DNA of 35,884 nucleotides, taken from contig CASGAK010000003.1 of the NCBI GenBank assembly GCA_949299435.1, positions 1-35,884 of the forward strand. Direction: 5' to 3'. The notes under the pieces are model-generated. The model searched no databases. It was not told the DNA's origin and worked only from the letters and a program-made list of their open reading frames with translations. Shown here piece after piece: positions 1 through 7,566 of the stretch. The DNA comes from an uncultured bacterium (GTDB lineage: Bacteria > Cyanobacteriota > Vampirovibrionia > Gastranaerophilales > Gastranaerophilaceae). Within the stretch, counting starts at the first letter, position 1, and each line of letters opens with the position of its first letter. The position numbers and the translations under genes are program-made.

Positions 1-326
1 AGACATGTGTAATGTATGTTTTCAGGAAAATCTTCAGGCATATATTTTTTTATAATTTTTAAATATGGAGTAATGTAGGTGTCTGCAAAAATTTCCGTGT
101 GATCATTTCCACCTATTTCTAGATCCCAATATTTAATCTCCCCATTTTTCAATTCGGAGAGTTTTATTGCTTGCTGCATAATTGAATAGAACTTTTTTAG
201 TTGTGTTGCTGTTTGTTTTTTTTGATAATTTCCTATCAAAGTCGGTAGTGTCATCGCTGCGACTATTCCGATAATACCAAGTGTTATCAGGACTTCAGCC
301 ATTGTAAACGCTTTTTTATTACCCAT
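1..326 (-). CDS. Prepilin-type (type IV pilin-like) protein A, 3' end outside window
   Basis: Open from ATG 326 to the window edge (108 codons, no stop), so the C-terminus is missing. The N-terminus is a class III prepilin leader: short basic segment MGNKKA, then FTMAEV with Glu at mature position 5, then a hydrophobic helix rich in Ile/Ala that ends at about residue 30. Prepilin peptidase would cut between A6 and F7. The segment after the helix (GNYQKKQTATQLKKFY) resembles the two other pilin-like proteins at 15262 and 26103. Start choice: AGAAGGG lies 6 nt before ATG 326. An in-frame ATG at 350 has no such site and sits inside a palindrome. It is divergent from an Xre regulator. No pilus assembly genes are in view, so it could be a pilin, minor pilin or pseudopilin. 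Confidence 0.85.
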   Translation of the reverse strand, partial: MGNKKAFTMAEVLITLGIIGIVAAMTLPTLIGNYQKKQTATQLKKFYSIMQQAIKLSELKNGEIKYWDLEIGGNDHTEIFADTYITPYLKIIKKYMPEDFPENIHYTC

Positions 327-345
327 AATTTTCCCTTCTTTATTG

Positions 346-357
346 CCCATATATGGG
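346..357. promoter_or_regulatory. Operator palindrome A1 (CCCATATATGGG)
   Basis: Perfect 12-bp palindrome, identical to the one at 386-397 and 40 bp from it. It falls just downstream of the predicted pilin A transcription start. Two identical perfect palindromes between a divergent HTH gene and its neighbour suggest binding sites for that regulator. Function is inferred. Confidence 0.6.
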
Positions 358-370
358 CAGTTATAAGTTG

Positions 371-400
371 ATTATAAATTAAAATCCCATATATGGGTAA
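371..400 (-). promoter_or_regulatory. Predicted promoter of pilin A
   Basis: On the minus strand a perfect TATAAT lies at 376-371, with a weak TTACCC -35 at 400-395 and an 18-nt spacer. The -35 overlaps palindrome A2 (386-397), so a repressor bound there would block this promoter. The -35 match is only 4 of 6. Confidence 0.4.
386..397. promoter_or_regulatory. Operator palindrome A2 (CCCATATATGGG)
   Basis: Second copy of the perfect 12-bp palindrome. It also contains a plausible -10 (TATATG, 390-395) for the rightward regulator gene, with TTGATT at 368-373 sixteen nt upstream. One site could therefore control both divergent promoters, giving autoregulation of the Xre gene and repression of pilin A. 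Confidence 0.6.
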
Positions 401-433
401 TTTTTGTTACAAAATTTGTGGAAATCTTTACAC

Positions 434-709
434 ATGAATGAAAGAGAAAAAATATATTGTAAAGCATTTGGGGAAGTGTTAAGAAAATTAAGGGTTGAAA
501 AAACCGGTAAAAGTGCTTTGTTGTTTTCTTATGAAAATGATATTCCAAAGTCCACTCTCACAAGAATTGAGCGGGGTGAAAATGAAGCACAGTTGATTAC
601 GCTTAAAAAAATTTCGGAAGGGTTCGGCTGGTCTTTAGCAGAATTGTTTTTTAATATTGAAAAGCGTATCCCGTATGATTTTAAAATTTTCGATGATGAG
701 CATTATTAG
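434..709 (+). CDS. Small Xre-family HTH regulator A
   Basis: A 91-residue DNA-binding protein made almost only of a helix-turn-helix domain of the Xre/Cro type. It reads FGEVLRKLRVEKTG, then a recognition-helix region with the signature SxLTRIERGENEA, then LKKISEGFGWSLAELF. No ligand-binding or protease domain is present. It is divergent from prepilin gene A and separated by two identical palindromes, so a local repressor role is likely (inference). Start: ATG 434 is preferred. An in-frame TTG at 404 would add ten residues, and its position would make it almost leaderless from the predicted -10. Neither start has a clear ribosome-binding site. Confidence 0.8.
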   Translation: MNEREKIYCKAFGEVLRKLRVEKTGKSALLFSYENDIPKSTLTRIERGENEAQLITLKKISEGFGWSLAELFFNIEKRIPYDFKIFDDEHY

Positions 710-721
710 AGGCGAGATTTT

Positions 722-1246
722 TTATTCTGTTTTATAAATTTCTTTCAAGGTTTTTATGTCATATTTTGTTATTTTAAGGACTTTGTCTGTTGTGGGATTC
801 ATTATTGAATAAGGTTCATTTGTGTGTGGTAATCCCAGTGCATGACCTATTTCATGTCGCATAATTTTAGTCAGTTCTAAGTTTGAAAGTTTAATTTTAC
901 TTCCTTCTGCAAATTTTGCGATTTCAATTACTGCCTTTACGTAATTTTTGTTGTTATCTACTTGACTATGTGTCAGACCTACTGCCTGTTTGGAAAAATC
1001 TGATACTTTTTCTGTAAATAATACCGAAATATCTGCTTCGTTTTCATTGTCTACGTATTCAAATTCTACTGTTTTATTTGAATCAGATTCCCAATCGCCA
1101 AAAGCTCGTTTCATAAGATATGCGTTCCGATTATCTTCGATATAGACTTTTATCGGCATTTTCTGCCAGCTTCCTATTTTTTCTACGGCTTGGGCTGTTG
1201 TTGATAAAATTAATAATGTTAGTAGTGTCAGTAATGTTTTTTTCAT
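722..1246 (-). CDS. Secreted matrixin-like metalloprotease (copy 1)
   Basis: A 174-residue exported metzincin. The signal peptide is residues 1-20 (MKKT, hydrophobic core, cut after AQA). The zinc motif HEIGHALGLPH spans residues 131-141, giving ligands H131, H135 and H141 with catalytic E132. The Met-turn is SIMNP at about 147-151. It is short for a matrixin (mature part about 154 residues) and has no propeptide with a cysteine switch. Related proteins act as extracellular or cell-surface proteases; the substrate is unknown. It is the last of three tandem paralogues on the minus strand, separated from the next copy by 10 nt, so the three are probably co-transcribed. Confidence 0.88.
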   Translation of the reverse strand: MKKTLLTLLTLLILSTTAQAVEKIGSWQKMPIKVYIEDNRNAYLMKRAFGDWESDSNKTVEFEYVDNENEADISVLFTEKVSDFSKQAVGLTHSQVDNNKNYVKAVIEIAKFAEGSKIKLSNLELTKIMRHEIGHALGLPHTNEPYSIMNPTTDKVLKITKYDIKTLKEIYKTE

Positions 1247-1256
1247 ATTCTCTCCG

Positions 1257-1790
1257 TTAATATAATTCCATTAAGTTTTTTATATCGTGTTCTGTTATTT
1301 CTTGTCCGAGGATTATGTAAGGGTACATAATGCTTTTTTGAATTTGTGAATGTGGAAGTCCCAGTGCATGTCCTATTTCATGTTTTATTACGATATCCAA
1401 CTCTTCGGGTGTGAATTCTTTTCCTGATTTGGAATGCAGACCTATTGCAATGCTGGATTTGTAGATGTTATTTACCCCCATTTTTGCTTTAGTAAGACCT
1501 GCGGTGTTGTCTGCGAAGGTATCAACCAGATATACGGTTATGTTTGCATAGCCAGAGTGGGGTTTTGAAATAAATGCAAAGCGGACTTTTCCATCTGTTT
1601 TTTCTTCCCATTCTTGAAATCCGGCTTTTATTCTGTTGGTATGTTTATCTGTTTCGTCCAAATAGACTTTAATAGGCATTCTGCTCCAGCCACGTTCTAT
1701 TTTTTCCCACGGATTATCATTTTCAGCGTAGGTCTTTAGTGTTGTCAGTATTAATGAGATAATTAATATCAGTATTGCTTTTGTTTTCAT
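1257..1790 (-). CDS. Secreted matrixin-like metalloprotease (copy 2)
   Basis: A 177-residue paralogue of the flanking genes. The signal peptide is residues 1-22 (MKTK, long Ile/Leu core, ends TYA). Zinc motif HEIGHALGLPH lies at about 137-147 with a SIMYP Met-turn after it. All catalytic residues expected for a metzincin are present. Its ATG overlaps the stop of copy 3 in an ATGA arrangement, so translation is probably coupled. The region before the motif (MPIKVYLDETDKHTNRIKAGFQEWEEKT) matches copy 1 in layout, which supports tandem duplication followed by divergence. Confidence 0.88.
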   Translation of the reverse strand: MKTKAILILIISLILTTLKTYAENDNPWEKIERGWSRMPIKVYLDETDKHTNRIKAGFQEWEEKTDGKVRFAFISKPHSGYANITVYLVDTFADNTAGLTKAKMGVNNIYKSSIAIGLHSKSGKEFTPEELDIVIKHEIGHALGLPHSQIQKSIMYPYIILGQEITEHDIKNLMELY

Positions 1791-2302
1791 TTGTATATCC
1801 TGTAAATTTCGTTAATTGAATCTTGGGTAATTTTATAGCCTTCTTCTACGGTTGGTTGCATAATACTATAGGGTGTGTTAGTGTGTCCCTGAAGTCCTAT
1901 GGCATGCCCTATTTCATGCTGCATTATAAGGTACAGTAAATCAGGGGGACTTTTTTTACCGTTTTTGTCTAGAAAGCCTATGTCAATATGTGCTTTGATA
2001 AAATAATCCCCATTGTATGAAAATTTTGTAAGGGATTTAGTTTTGTTTGGTGAATAGCTTACTGTGATTTCTGCATTTTCACATGAATTAGCCGTTAAAA
2101 AATTAAAAGTTACTCTATTTTTTATCTGACTTTGCCAGGTTTTAAATGCTTTTTTCATTATTTCAGAATTTGGATTTGGAGGCAGGCAGACTAAAAGCGT
2201 TTTTTTATTCCATTTGATATCTGCTGCTTTTGTCGGTAAAATAGTTATTGCCATAATTGTCAAAATTATTGTCAACTTAAAAAATATATTAAATTTATTC
2301 AA
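1787..2302 (-). CDS. Secreted matrixin-like metalloprotease (copy 3, variant zinc motif)
   Basis: First gene of the protease trio. It carries an N-terminal hydrophobic export segment ending near PTKA. The motif reads HEIGHAIGLQGH, one residue longer than in copies 1 and 2, so the third histidine sits at position 12 and not 11. A SIMQP Met-turn follows. I believe HExxHxxGxxGHS-type motifs occur in cyanobacterial matrixin-like proteins, so this need not be inactivating. Start: TTG 2302 has AAAGG seven nt upstream. An in-frame GTG at 2317 gives five more residues but has no visible ribosome-binding site; no ATG is available. The body has more cysteines than its siblings. Confidence 0.8.
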   Translation of the reverse strand: MNKFNIFFKLTIILTIMAITILPTKAADIKWNKKTLLVCLPPNPNSEIMKKAFKTWQSQIKNRVTFNFLTANSCENAEITVSYSPNKTKSLTKFSYNGDYFIKAHIDIGFLDKNGKKSPPDLLYLIMQHEIGHAIGLQGHTNTPYSIMQPTVEEGYKITQDSINEIYRIYK

Positions 2303-2344
2303 AACACTACCTTTCACTGTTTTTTATTGCTTTTCTTTTTTACT

Positions 2345-2641
2345 TTAAAAATGCATATCAAAGCTCGGTGGCATACCGTTCATTTTTTCATCTTCCATAC
2401 GCATTGCAGAGCCTATTGTGAAGCTTTCTGCAAAAATCTTGTTTATTTGGTAATTTATATCCCCGTTAAAGACAGGTTCACCTTCTTCTAAAAATTTGAA
2501 TAGAGGCTCTACTGGTGCTTTAGCTATGTTGCTAAGGGTGTTGCCTGCCTGTTGTAAAGTTTTTTCGCCTATTTCCGGTACCTTTACGTTCATGCCGAAA
2601 GGTTTGTATGGTCGGTTAAATGAAAATTGTGTATCCGTCAT
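2345..2641 (-). CDS. Unknown 98-residue protein
   Basis: Not recognised. A small soluble protein with no signal peptide or membrane segment, starting MTDTQFSFNRPYKPFG. Its middle is helical and Ala/Leu-rich, and its C-terminus is Met-rich (SAMRMEDEKMNGMPP). ATG 2641 has AAGGTAGAG five nt upstream. It lies 42 nt before the protease trio on the same strand and could be co-transcribed with it. A 152-aa open frame on the other strand (2496-2954) spans both this gene and the next one and is judged a shadow. Confidence 0.6.
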   Translation of the reverse strand: MTDTQFSFNRPYKPFGMNVKVPEIGEKTLQQAGNTLSNIAKAPVEPLFKFLEEGEPVFNGDINYQINKIFAESFTIGSAMRMEDEKMNGMPPSFDMHF

Positions 2642-2737
2642 TTTTCTCTACCTTAATATTTTTTATACATTTAAGGTATCGGCATATTTTTTTCATAATT
2701 CAGTTTTTTTTAACAAAAATTTACTTTTTTTAATATT

Positions 2738-4114
2738 TTATTTAAGTTTGTCTGTTTTGATTACTACTCCGCTTTCTCTTGTAAAATTTTTGACCATTTC
2801 CAGCAGAATATTTTTATCAAGATTTCTTCTATTTGTTTCTTGGATTAATTCATCAAAGTATTTTTGTTGGTTTTTGGGCGGAAAATCTATTATAAACTCG
2901 TATAAGTTTTCATCTGAGCGATTCCAGTTATCTCGGCCGCATGATAGGGCATAGTTTGATAATTCATTAGGACCAGATTTTGATTTTTGTTTTATATGCT
3001 CAATAGTTACTATTGAAGGACGTAGAATATCATAGGCTATTGCATCAGAGTCAGCAAATCTGTGCTTGGCAATAAATGCACTTGTACTTGTTTCTGAGGT
3101 TGGAAGTTTTTTTAATAAATATTTTATTTTGTTTTTTAAGGCATTATTGGGTATATTCAATGTCATTTGCGTCAGGGCTCTTTCCAGTGATTTGTTACTG
3201 AAATTAATCTTGACAGGCTGTCTGTTTATTGTCTTTATTGCCGTTTCACATAAGCTTGTTATATCTTTTCGGTTTATTACTTCTGTATATTTTTTTATTT
3301 CATTAAGTAAAAGTATTTGAAGTTCGTTTTTTGAATAGGGTTTGTTTTCTGGATCTTTTATTTCACAAAGTCTTAAAATCTCATTTACGGTCTTTTTATC
3401 AATTGGGTTAGAATTGTTAAAATTAGAGTTTGACAGTGGTTTTGTTAGGTTTATGATTTTATATGCAATAAAATCATCTTTTACTGAATTTATTAATCGT
3501 TTTATTTTATATACAAATTCATTATTATCAAAATTGTCGGGTATGTATGCTTTTTCTTCAAGTCTATATTTGGAGATTTTTATCAGCTTTTGGTAAGGGG
3601 CTATCAAATTTTGCGGAAGTTTATCTGATAATTCGTAAAGTTCGTGCAAAATGGGCATTTGTTTTTTCAAAAGTTTATTATTTGCTTTGAAATAAAGTTT
3701 TTTTATTGCTTCTGAAAGTGTTATATTAGGATATTCAAAGGATAAAACGGTAATTCGTTTAAGTACATTTTTTTCAGAAGGGTGGAGATATTCCAAATAA
3801 TTAAGCATTTCTTGAGCAAAGCTGACTATAGGAGCTGAGAAAATCCCGCTCTTTTTTAATTCATCGACTTTGCTATTGCTAAGCATTGGACGACCACAGT
3901 ATATACAATGAATTTTGCGTCTGTTAAGAAGATTTTTAAGATCACTACCGTTTTTTATTCCGGTAAAGGCTATGGGATTATTATTTGATTTAACAAACAC
4001 ATCATTTTTAGTATGCAAATTATTTGGAATCCAATTAACATAGCTGTGATTGCTGTTATAGCCTTTTTTTATATTAGTAATATTTGAAAATATATTAATT
4101 TTTGGACACTGCAT
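2738..4114 (-). CDS. HNH endonuclease-like protein with separated zinc-binding halves
   Basis: A 458-residue protein. Near the N-terminus a knuckle CIYC (C70, C73) looks like the first half of an HNH zinc site. About 300 residues of helical, Lys/Asn/Leu-rich sequence follow. The HNH-like core is near the C-terminus: TIEHIKQKSKSGPNELSNYA (about 370-389; H373, N387), then SCGRDNWNRSD (C392, N396). The usual second CxxC is CxxD here, so zinc binding may be altered. The N-terminus also carries PIAFTG (about 47-52). HNH proteins cut nucleic acid, but activity and target cannot be inferred. No restriction, intron or toxin partner is adjacent, so a free-standing nuclease or a non-catalytic descendant are both possible. 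Confidence 0.65.
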   Translation of the reverse strand: MQCPKINIFSNITNIKKGYNSNHSYVNWIPNNLHTKNDVFVKSNNNPIAFTGIKNGSDLKNLLNRRKIHCIYCGRPMLSNSKVDELKKSGIFSAPIVSFAQEMLNYLEYLHPSEKNVLKRITVLSFEYPNITLSEAIKKLYFKANNKLLKKQMPILHELYELSDKLPQNLIAPYQKLIKISKYRLEEKAYIPDNFDNNEFVYKIKRLINSVKDDFIAYKIINLTKPLSNSNFNNSNPIDKKTVNEILRLCEIKDPENKPYSKNELQILLLNEIKKYTEVINRKDITSLCETAIKTINRQPVKINFSNKSLERALTQMTLNIPNNALKNKIKYLLKKLPTSETSTSAFIAKHRFADSDAIAYDILRPSIVTIEHIKQKSKSGPNELSNYALSCGRDNWNRSDENLYEFIIDFPPKNQQKYFDELIQETNRRNLDKNILLEMVKNFTRESGVVIKTDKLK

Positions 4115-4171
4115 AGATTATTAAAACTGATAAATAAAAAACTTGATATTTTGTAAAGAAAAGTAAAAATT

Positions 4172-4810
4172 CTACCCCATAGGAGGCGGCTGAATGTATA
4201 GTGGTTTTAATTTTCTCCAATCGCATTGATCAGTTTCTGATTTTTTCAATGTAAGTTCAGCTAAAGTCTCACCTATAGGTAAATTTAATGATTGATAAGA
4301 AATCCCGCCTAATATCGGATAGAGTTTATCATCGGTTAAAACTTCATAGTGTCCTGTGGTAATAATTTCTCTGACTTTATCTAACGGAACTGCACCTTTT
4401 ATTTCATTATCAAAATAGAGATAAGCCATGTTTTTTCTTGCATCAAGAGCTGTTAAGATAGGCTTGGAAGTCTGGTTTGTTTTTTGATAAGCTCTAGTTA
4501 ATATTTCTAGACTTGATACTCCTATAGCTTTTATATCAAGTTGTTGAGCCATTACTCTTGCGGTTGTAGTACAGGCTCTTATACCTGTAAAACTTCCAGG
4601 ACCTATATTTATTCCTATTAAAGAGATATCCTTTGGCTTGATGTTATTTTGGTTAAGTGTTTTTTCCAAGGTCGAAATTAAAAAAGCACTGTGATACTTT
4701 GAATCGTGATTTTCAATTACTTCAGAAGATAGAATTTCTTCGTTTTTTTGAAGCACCATATACATTTTATCCAAGCAGGTATCAAAACATAGAATATATT
4801 TATCCGTCAT
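4172..4810 (-). CDS. tsaB: tRNA threonylcarbamoyladenosine biosynthesis protein TsaB
   Basis: A 212-residue ASKHA-fold protein. TsaB partners TsaD and TsaE to transfer the threonylcarbamoyl group to A37 of ANN-decoding tRNAs in the cytoplasm. The diagnostic motif GPGSFTGIR is at about 70-78, with an N-terminal FDT nucleotide-binding-type turn and SSLEIL at about 100. Length is near the family norm (about 220-230). Its ATG lies 11 nt inside the end of tsaE, so the two are translationally coupled. It is the last gene of the yebC-GGDEF-tsaE-tsaB operon. tsaC and tsaD are not in this window. Confidence 0.95.
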   Translation of the reverse strand: MTDKYILCFDTCLDKMYMVLQKNEEILSSEVIENHDSKYHSAFLISTLEKTLNQNNIKPKDISLIGINIGPGSFTGIRACTTTARVMAQQLDIKAIGVSSLEILTRAYQKTNQTSKPILTALDARKNMAYLYFDNEIKGAVPLDKVREIITTGHYEVLTDDKLYPILGGISYQSLNLPIGETLAELTLKKSETDQCDWRKLKPLYIQPPPMG

Positions 4811-5279
4811 TTTTTAAGCCTTCCGTAATTTTTATATTATCATCTCCGAATGCTTCAAAAGAGTATTTTCTGGAGTCGTCATCCTCGTAACTTACGTTAA
4901 TTTTAATATGATTAAAAGGAATTTCATCTTGAGAAAACTCTGCCCATTCCACAAAAGTAAGTCTTTTCCCCTCGCTGTACTCCCGAAGCTCATCAAGAAT
5001 TGTTTTTACCCCTTCGTTTTCTAATCTGTATAAATCAAAATGATAGATAGGTATTCTCGCGGTATGGTATTCGTTAAGTATTACAAAACTTGGACTTGTT
5101 ACTTTTTCTTTTACATCAAGAGCTTCTGCTACTAATTTTACAAAGGCTGTTTTGCCAGCACCAATTTCTCCGTAAAGACTTACAAAACAACCGTTTTGGG
5201 TAAGGTTAGCAAAACGGTATGCTAAATCTTTAGTATCTTCAAGTGTATTACAAATTTTTTCATAAGTATTGTTGTTCAT
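4800..5279 (-). CDS. tsaE: tRNA threonylcarbamoyladenosine biosynthesis ATPase TsaE
   Basis: A small ATPase of the TsaBDE complex that makes t6A37 in tRNA. P-loop GEIGAGKT is at about 37-44, followed by TSPSFVI, HFDLYRL and EWAE, the conserved blocks of the family in the right order. Length of about 159 residues is typical. Start: ATG 5279 is chosen; the TTG just before it (5282) would add one residue. The gene begins 20 nt inside the end of the diguanylate cyclase gene and overlaps tsaB, so three genes in a row share bases. Confidence 0.95.
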   Translation of the reverse strand: MNNNTYEKICNTLEDTKDLAYRFANLTQNGCFVSLYGEIGAGKTAFVKLVAEALDVKEKVTSPSFVILNEYHTARIPIYHFDLYRLENEGVKTILDELREYSEGKRLTFVEWAEFSQDEIPFNHIKINVSYEDDDSRKYSFEAFGDDNIKITEGLKNDG

Positions 5280-6630
5280 CAATTTTCACTACTACCTTAT
5301 TTCTTCCTGTCTCTTTAGCTTTGTATAGTGCCATGTCGGCATTTTTAAGCAAATCCTGAGCGGTATTAGAATCTTTAAATTCATAGATACCCAAACTTAT
5401 TGTAGCATTAATAATTTTATTTTGTATTTGCTGATTAACTTTTGATAAGTCAATTTTTTTATTTTCGACAGATTGACGAAGTCTTTCAGCGACCATTATC
5501 GCTTCTTCTGTTCTTGTAAACGGAAGTAATATCGCAAATTCCTCGCCTCCGTATCTACCGGCTATATCATATTCTCTTAATTGAGAACGCATTGTCTTTG
5601 ATACCGTTTTTAAAACTAAATCTCCCGCAGCATGACCATAGAGATCGTTAATTCTTTTGAAAAAATCTATATCAATCATGATTGCACACAATGGAGTTTT
5701 TTGACGTTTTGCTTTTGATGTTTCCTGTTTTATCCGCTCTTCCAATTGCCGTCTGTTGTAAAATCCGGTTAAAGCATCAAGTGTTGCATGTTTAAGTATT
5801 TCAGCATATACATTTGCTCTGTTTATTGTAGCGGAAGATTGTTTTGCAAGTTGCTTTAGATAATTAATATCCGTATCATCAAGTTCTTCTAATTCCATGT
5901 TTTTGGCTGCAATACAGCCTAAAATTTTGTTCTCGTTTACCAGTGGAAAAATCCCTGTTTTTCCGTTTGCAATTATTCTGCATTCATCTTTTTCAAAAGG
6001 TATATTTATTGTATTTATTATATTTTTGTCGTTACAATTTGCAGGCCACAAAAGTTCAAATTTTCCCTCGTTCTTTACGAATATGTATATAAGACAATTT
6101 GTCATAAATTTATCTAACATCTCACCGATTAGGGGTATAATATAGTTTAGTTCGTATTGGGTTTCTATAATTTTTGCGATATTCCTTATCAGTTCGTGAA
6201 AGTCAATGTTCTTTTGCATACTCTCAGCCAGTAGTATGTTTTGAATTTTTAAAGAAATTATAAATGTTGCAAGTTTTAAAAATTCGATAAGGTTTTCATA
6301 TGTAATACCCGTAAATTTTAAAAATCCCCAGCATTTATTCTGTCTGTATAGTCCATATTTTAATTCGTTATTAGAAATTATTACCTTTGTGTCAGCAAGA
6401 AGAGTGAAATAATCAAGCAATTTTTTATCTGCTGTTTTATCATTGATGTCAATTTTAGACCACTCTTTAGCAAAATCTTTTAAAATTTTATGTTTTTCGT
6501 CATATATGTAAATTGACAGATTAGTAATTTTGAAGTTTTTTATAAAAAAATCTCTTAATACGCTTATTGTAGTTTCCTCATTATAAGCATTATCAAGAGA
6601 TTTTGATAAATTTTCAAATAATTCTAACAT
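5260..6630 (-). CDS. Diguanylate cyclase (GAF-like sensor plus GGDEF domain)
   Basis: A 456-residue c-di-GMP synthase. The C-terminal GGDEF domain (about 285-450) has DALTGFYNRR near its start, active-site GGEEF at 361-365 and an intact product-inhibition I-site RxxD (REYD, 352-355) five residues before it. It is therefore predicted active and feedback-controlled. The first 280 residues hold no membrane segment and resemble tandem GAF-type sensor domains, suggesting a cytoplasmic signal. Its ATG shares one base with the yebC stop (TAATG) and its end overlaps tsaE, so it is locked into a translation-related operon. No EAL or HD-GYP partner for c-di-GMP is visible nearby. Confidence 0.93.
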   Translation of the reverse strand: MLELFENLSKSLDNAYNEETTISVLRDFFIKNFKITNLSIYIYDEKHKILKDFAKEWSKIDINDKTADKKLLDYFTLLADTKVIISNNELKYGLYRQNKCWGFLKFTGITYENLIEFLKLATFIISLKIQNILLAESMQKNIDFHELIRNIAKIIETQYELNYIIPLIGEMLDKFMTNCLIYIFVKNEGKFELLWPANCNDKNIINTINIPFEKDECRIIANGKTGIFPLVNENKILGCIAAKNMELEELDDTDINYLKQLAKQSSATINRANVYAEILKHATLDALTGFYNRRQLEERIKQETSKAKRQKTPLCAIMIDIDFFKRINDLYGHAAGDLVLKTVSKTMRSQLREYDIAGRYGGEEFAILLPFTRTEEAIMVAERLRQSVENKKIDLSKVNQQIQNKIINATISLGIYEFKDSNTAQDLLKNADMALYKAKETGRNKVVVKIDEQQYL

Positions 6631-7379
6631 TAGCCCTCAAGTTTTTGAAGAATTTCATCAGAAATGTCAAAGTTTGCATAAACATTTTGTACATCATCGT
6701 GCTCTTCAATTTTTTCAAGTAACTTTAATATTTGTTCAGCAGTTTTTTCATCTGAAATTTCAACGGTATTTTGCGGTATTCTGGTAAGCTCTGCTCTGAT
6801 GCTTTTGAAACCTTCTTTTTCTAGACCTTCAACTACGTTTTGAAAATTTTCGACGGTTGTCAGTACCTTATATTCATTGTCTTCTTCTGTAATATCCAGT
6901 GCATCAAGGCTTATAGCTGATTCAAAAAGTTTTTCAAAATCAACACTATCATCAAAAGTAATTACACCTCTAGGATCGAACATCCAACCGACACAGCCTG
7001 TAGCTCCTAAACTGCCGTTATATTTTGTAAAGAAACTTCTTATATCACCTGCTGTACGATTTCTGTTATCGGTCATAGCCTCAATTACGACAGCCACACC
7101 CCCTGGAGCATATCCTTCATAAATTAATTCTTCATAGTTATCTGCTGCGTTTGAGCCAGCTCCTTTTTCGATGGCTCTTTTAATATTATCATTAGGCAGT
7201 CCAGCTGCTTTTGCTTGCTCAATTGCCGTTCTTAATCTGAAATTACCTGCAGGGTCGGCTCCGCCTAATCTCGCTGATACTATTAATTCTCTTGAATATT
7301 TTTGAAATACAACAGCTCTTTGACTGTCTACTTTTGCTTTTTTGCGTTTAATTGTTGACCACTTTGAGTGTCCTGACAT
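6630..7379 (-). CDS. yebC: YebC/PmpR-family protein
   Basis: A 249-residue member of the YebC/PmpR family, described as a transcriptional regulator and, more recently, as a factor that helps ribosomes through stalling sequences. The signature MSGHSKWSTIKRKKAKVD is at the N-terminus, followed by GGADPAGNFRLRTAIEQAK and YEGYAPGGVAV. Start: ATG 7379 fits the family exactly and has GGAGG five nt upstream. An upstream in-frame TTG (7391) would lie within the ribosome-binding site and is rejected. It is first gene of the operon with the diguanylate cyclase, tsaE and tsaB. Confidence 0.95.
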   Translation of the reverse strand: MSGHSKWSTIKRKKAKVDSQRAVVFQKYSRELIVSARLGGADPAGNFRLRTAIEQAKAAGLPNDNIKRAIEKGAGSNAADNYEELIYEGYAPGGVAVVIEAMTDNRNRTAGDIRSFFTKYNGSLGATGCVGWMFDPRGVITFDDSVDFEKLFESAISLDALDITEEDNEYKVLTTVENFQNVVEGLEKEGFKSIRAELTRIPQNTVEISDEKTAEQILKLLEKIEEHDDVQNVYANFDISDEILQKLEG

Positions 7380-7413
7380 TTTTTCCTCCAAATCTGTATT
7401 TTTCTATATCTAA

Positions 7414-7441
7414 ATAATACCAAAAAATTATTAAACCTCAA
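7414..7441 (-). promoter_or_regulatory. Promoter for the yebC operon
   Basis: On the minus strand TTGAGG (7441-7436), a 16-nt spacer, and TATTAT (7419-7414). It would start transcription about 28 nt before the yebC ATG. It is the only good sigma70-like match on this side of the intergenic region and probably drives yebC, the cyclase, tsaE and tsaB. Confidence 0.55.
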
Positions 7442-7503
7442 GCCTTTGTTTCGGGCAAAAATAATTTTTGTAAAAGCTGTAAAATTTATTATTCAAGAAA
7501 TTC

Positions 7504-7531
7504 TTTACATTAATTTTTTAGCAAATACAAT
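7504..7531 (+). promoter_or_regulatory. Promoter for glyS
   Basis: TTTACA (7504-7509), 16-nt spacer, TACAAT (7526-7531). Predicted start about 7538, giving a leader of roughly 29 nt before ATG 7567. No T-box, attenuator or riboswitch fold fits in such a short leader. Confidence 0.55.
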
Positions 7532-7566
7532 ATCAGTTAGTTAAATTATATATTTGAAGGCGAAAT

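Noticed and set aside
2496..2954. 152-aa ORF on the plus strand
   Set aside because: It lies antisense across the small gene at 2345 and the HNH gene, which have better starts and motifs. Its Phe/Ser/Leu-rich content is typical of the reverse strand of AT-rich genes.
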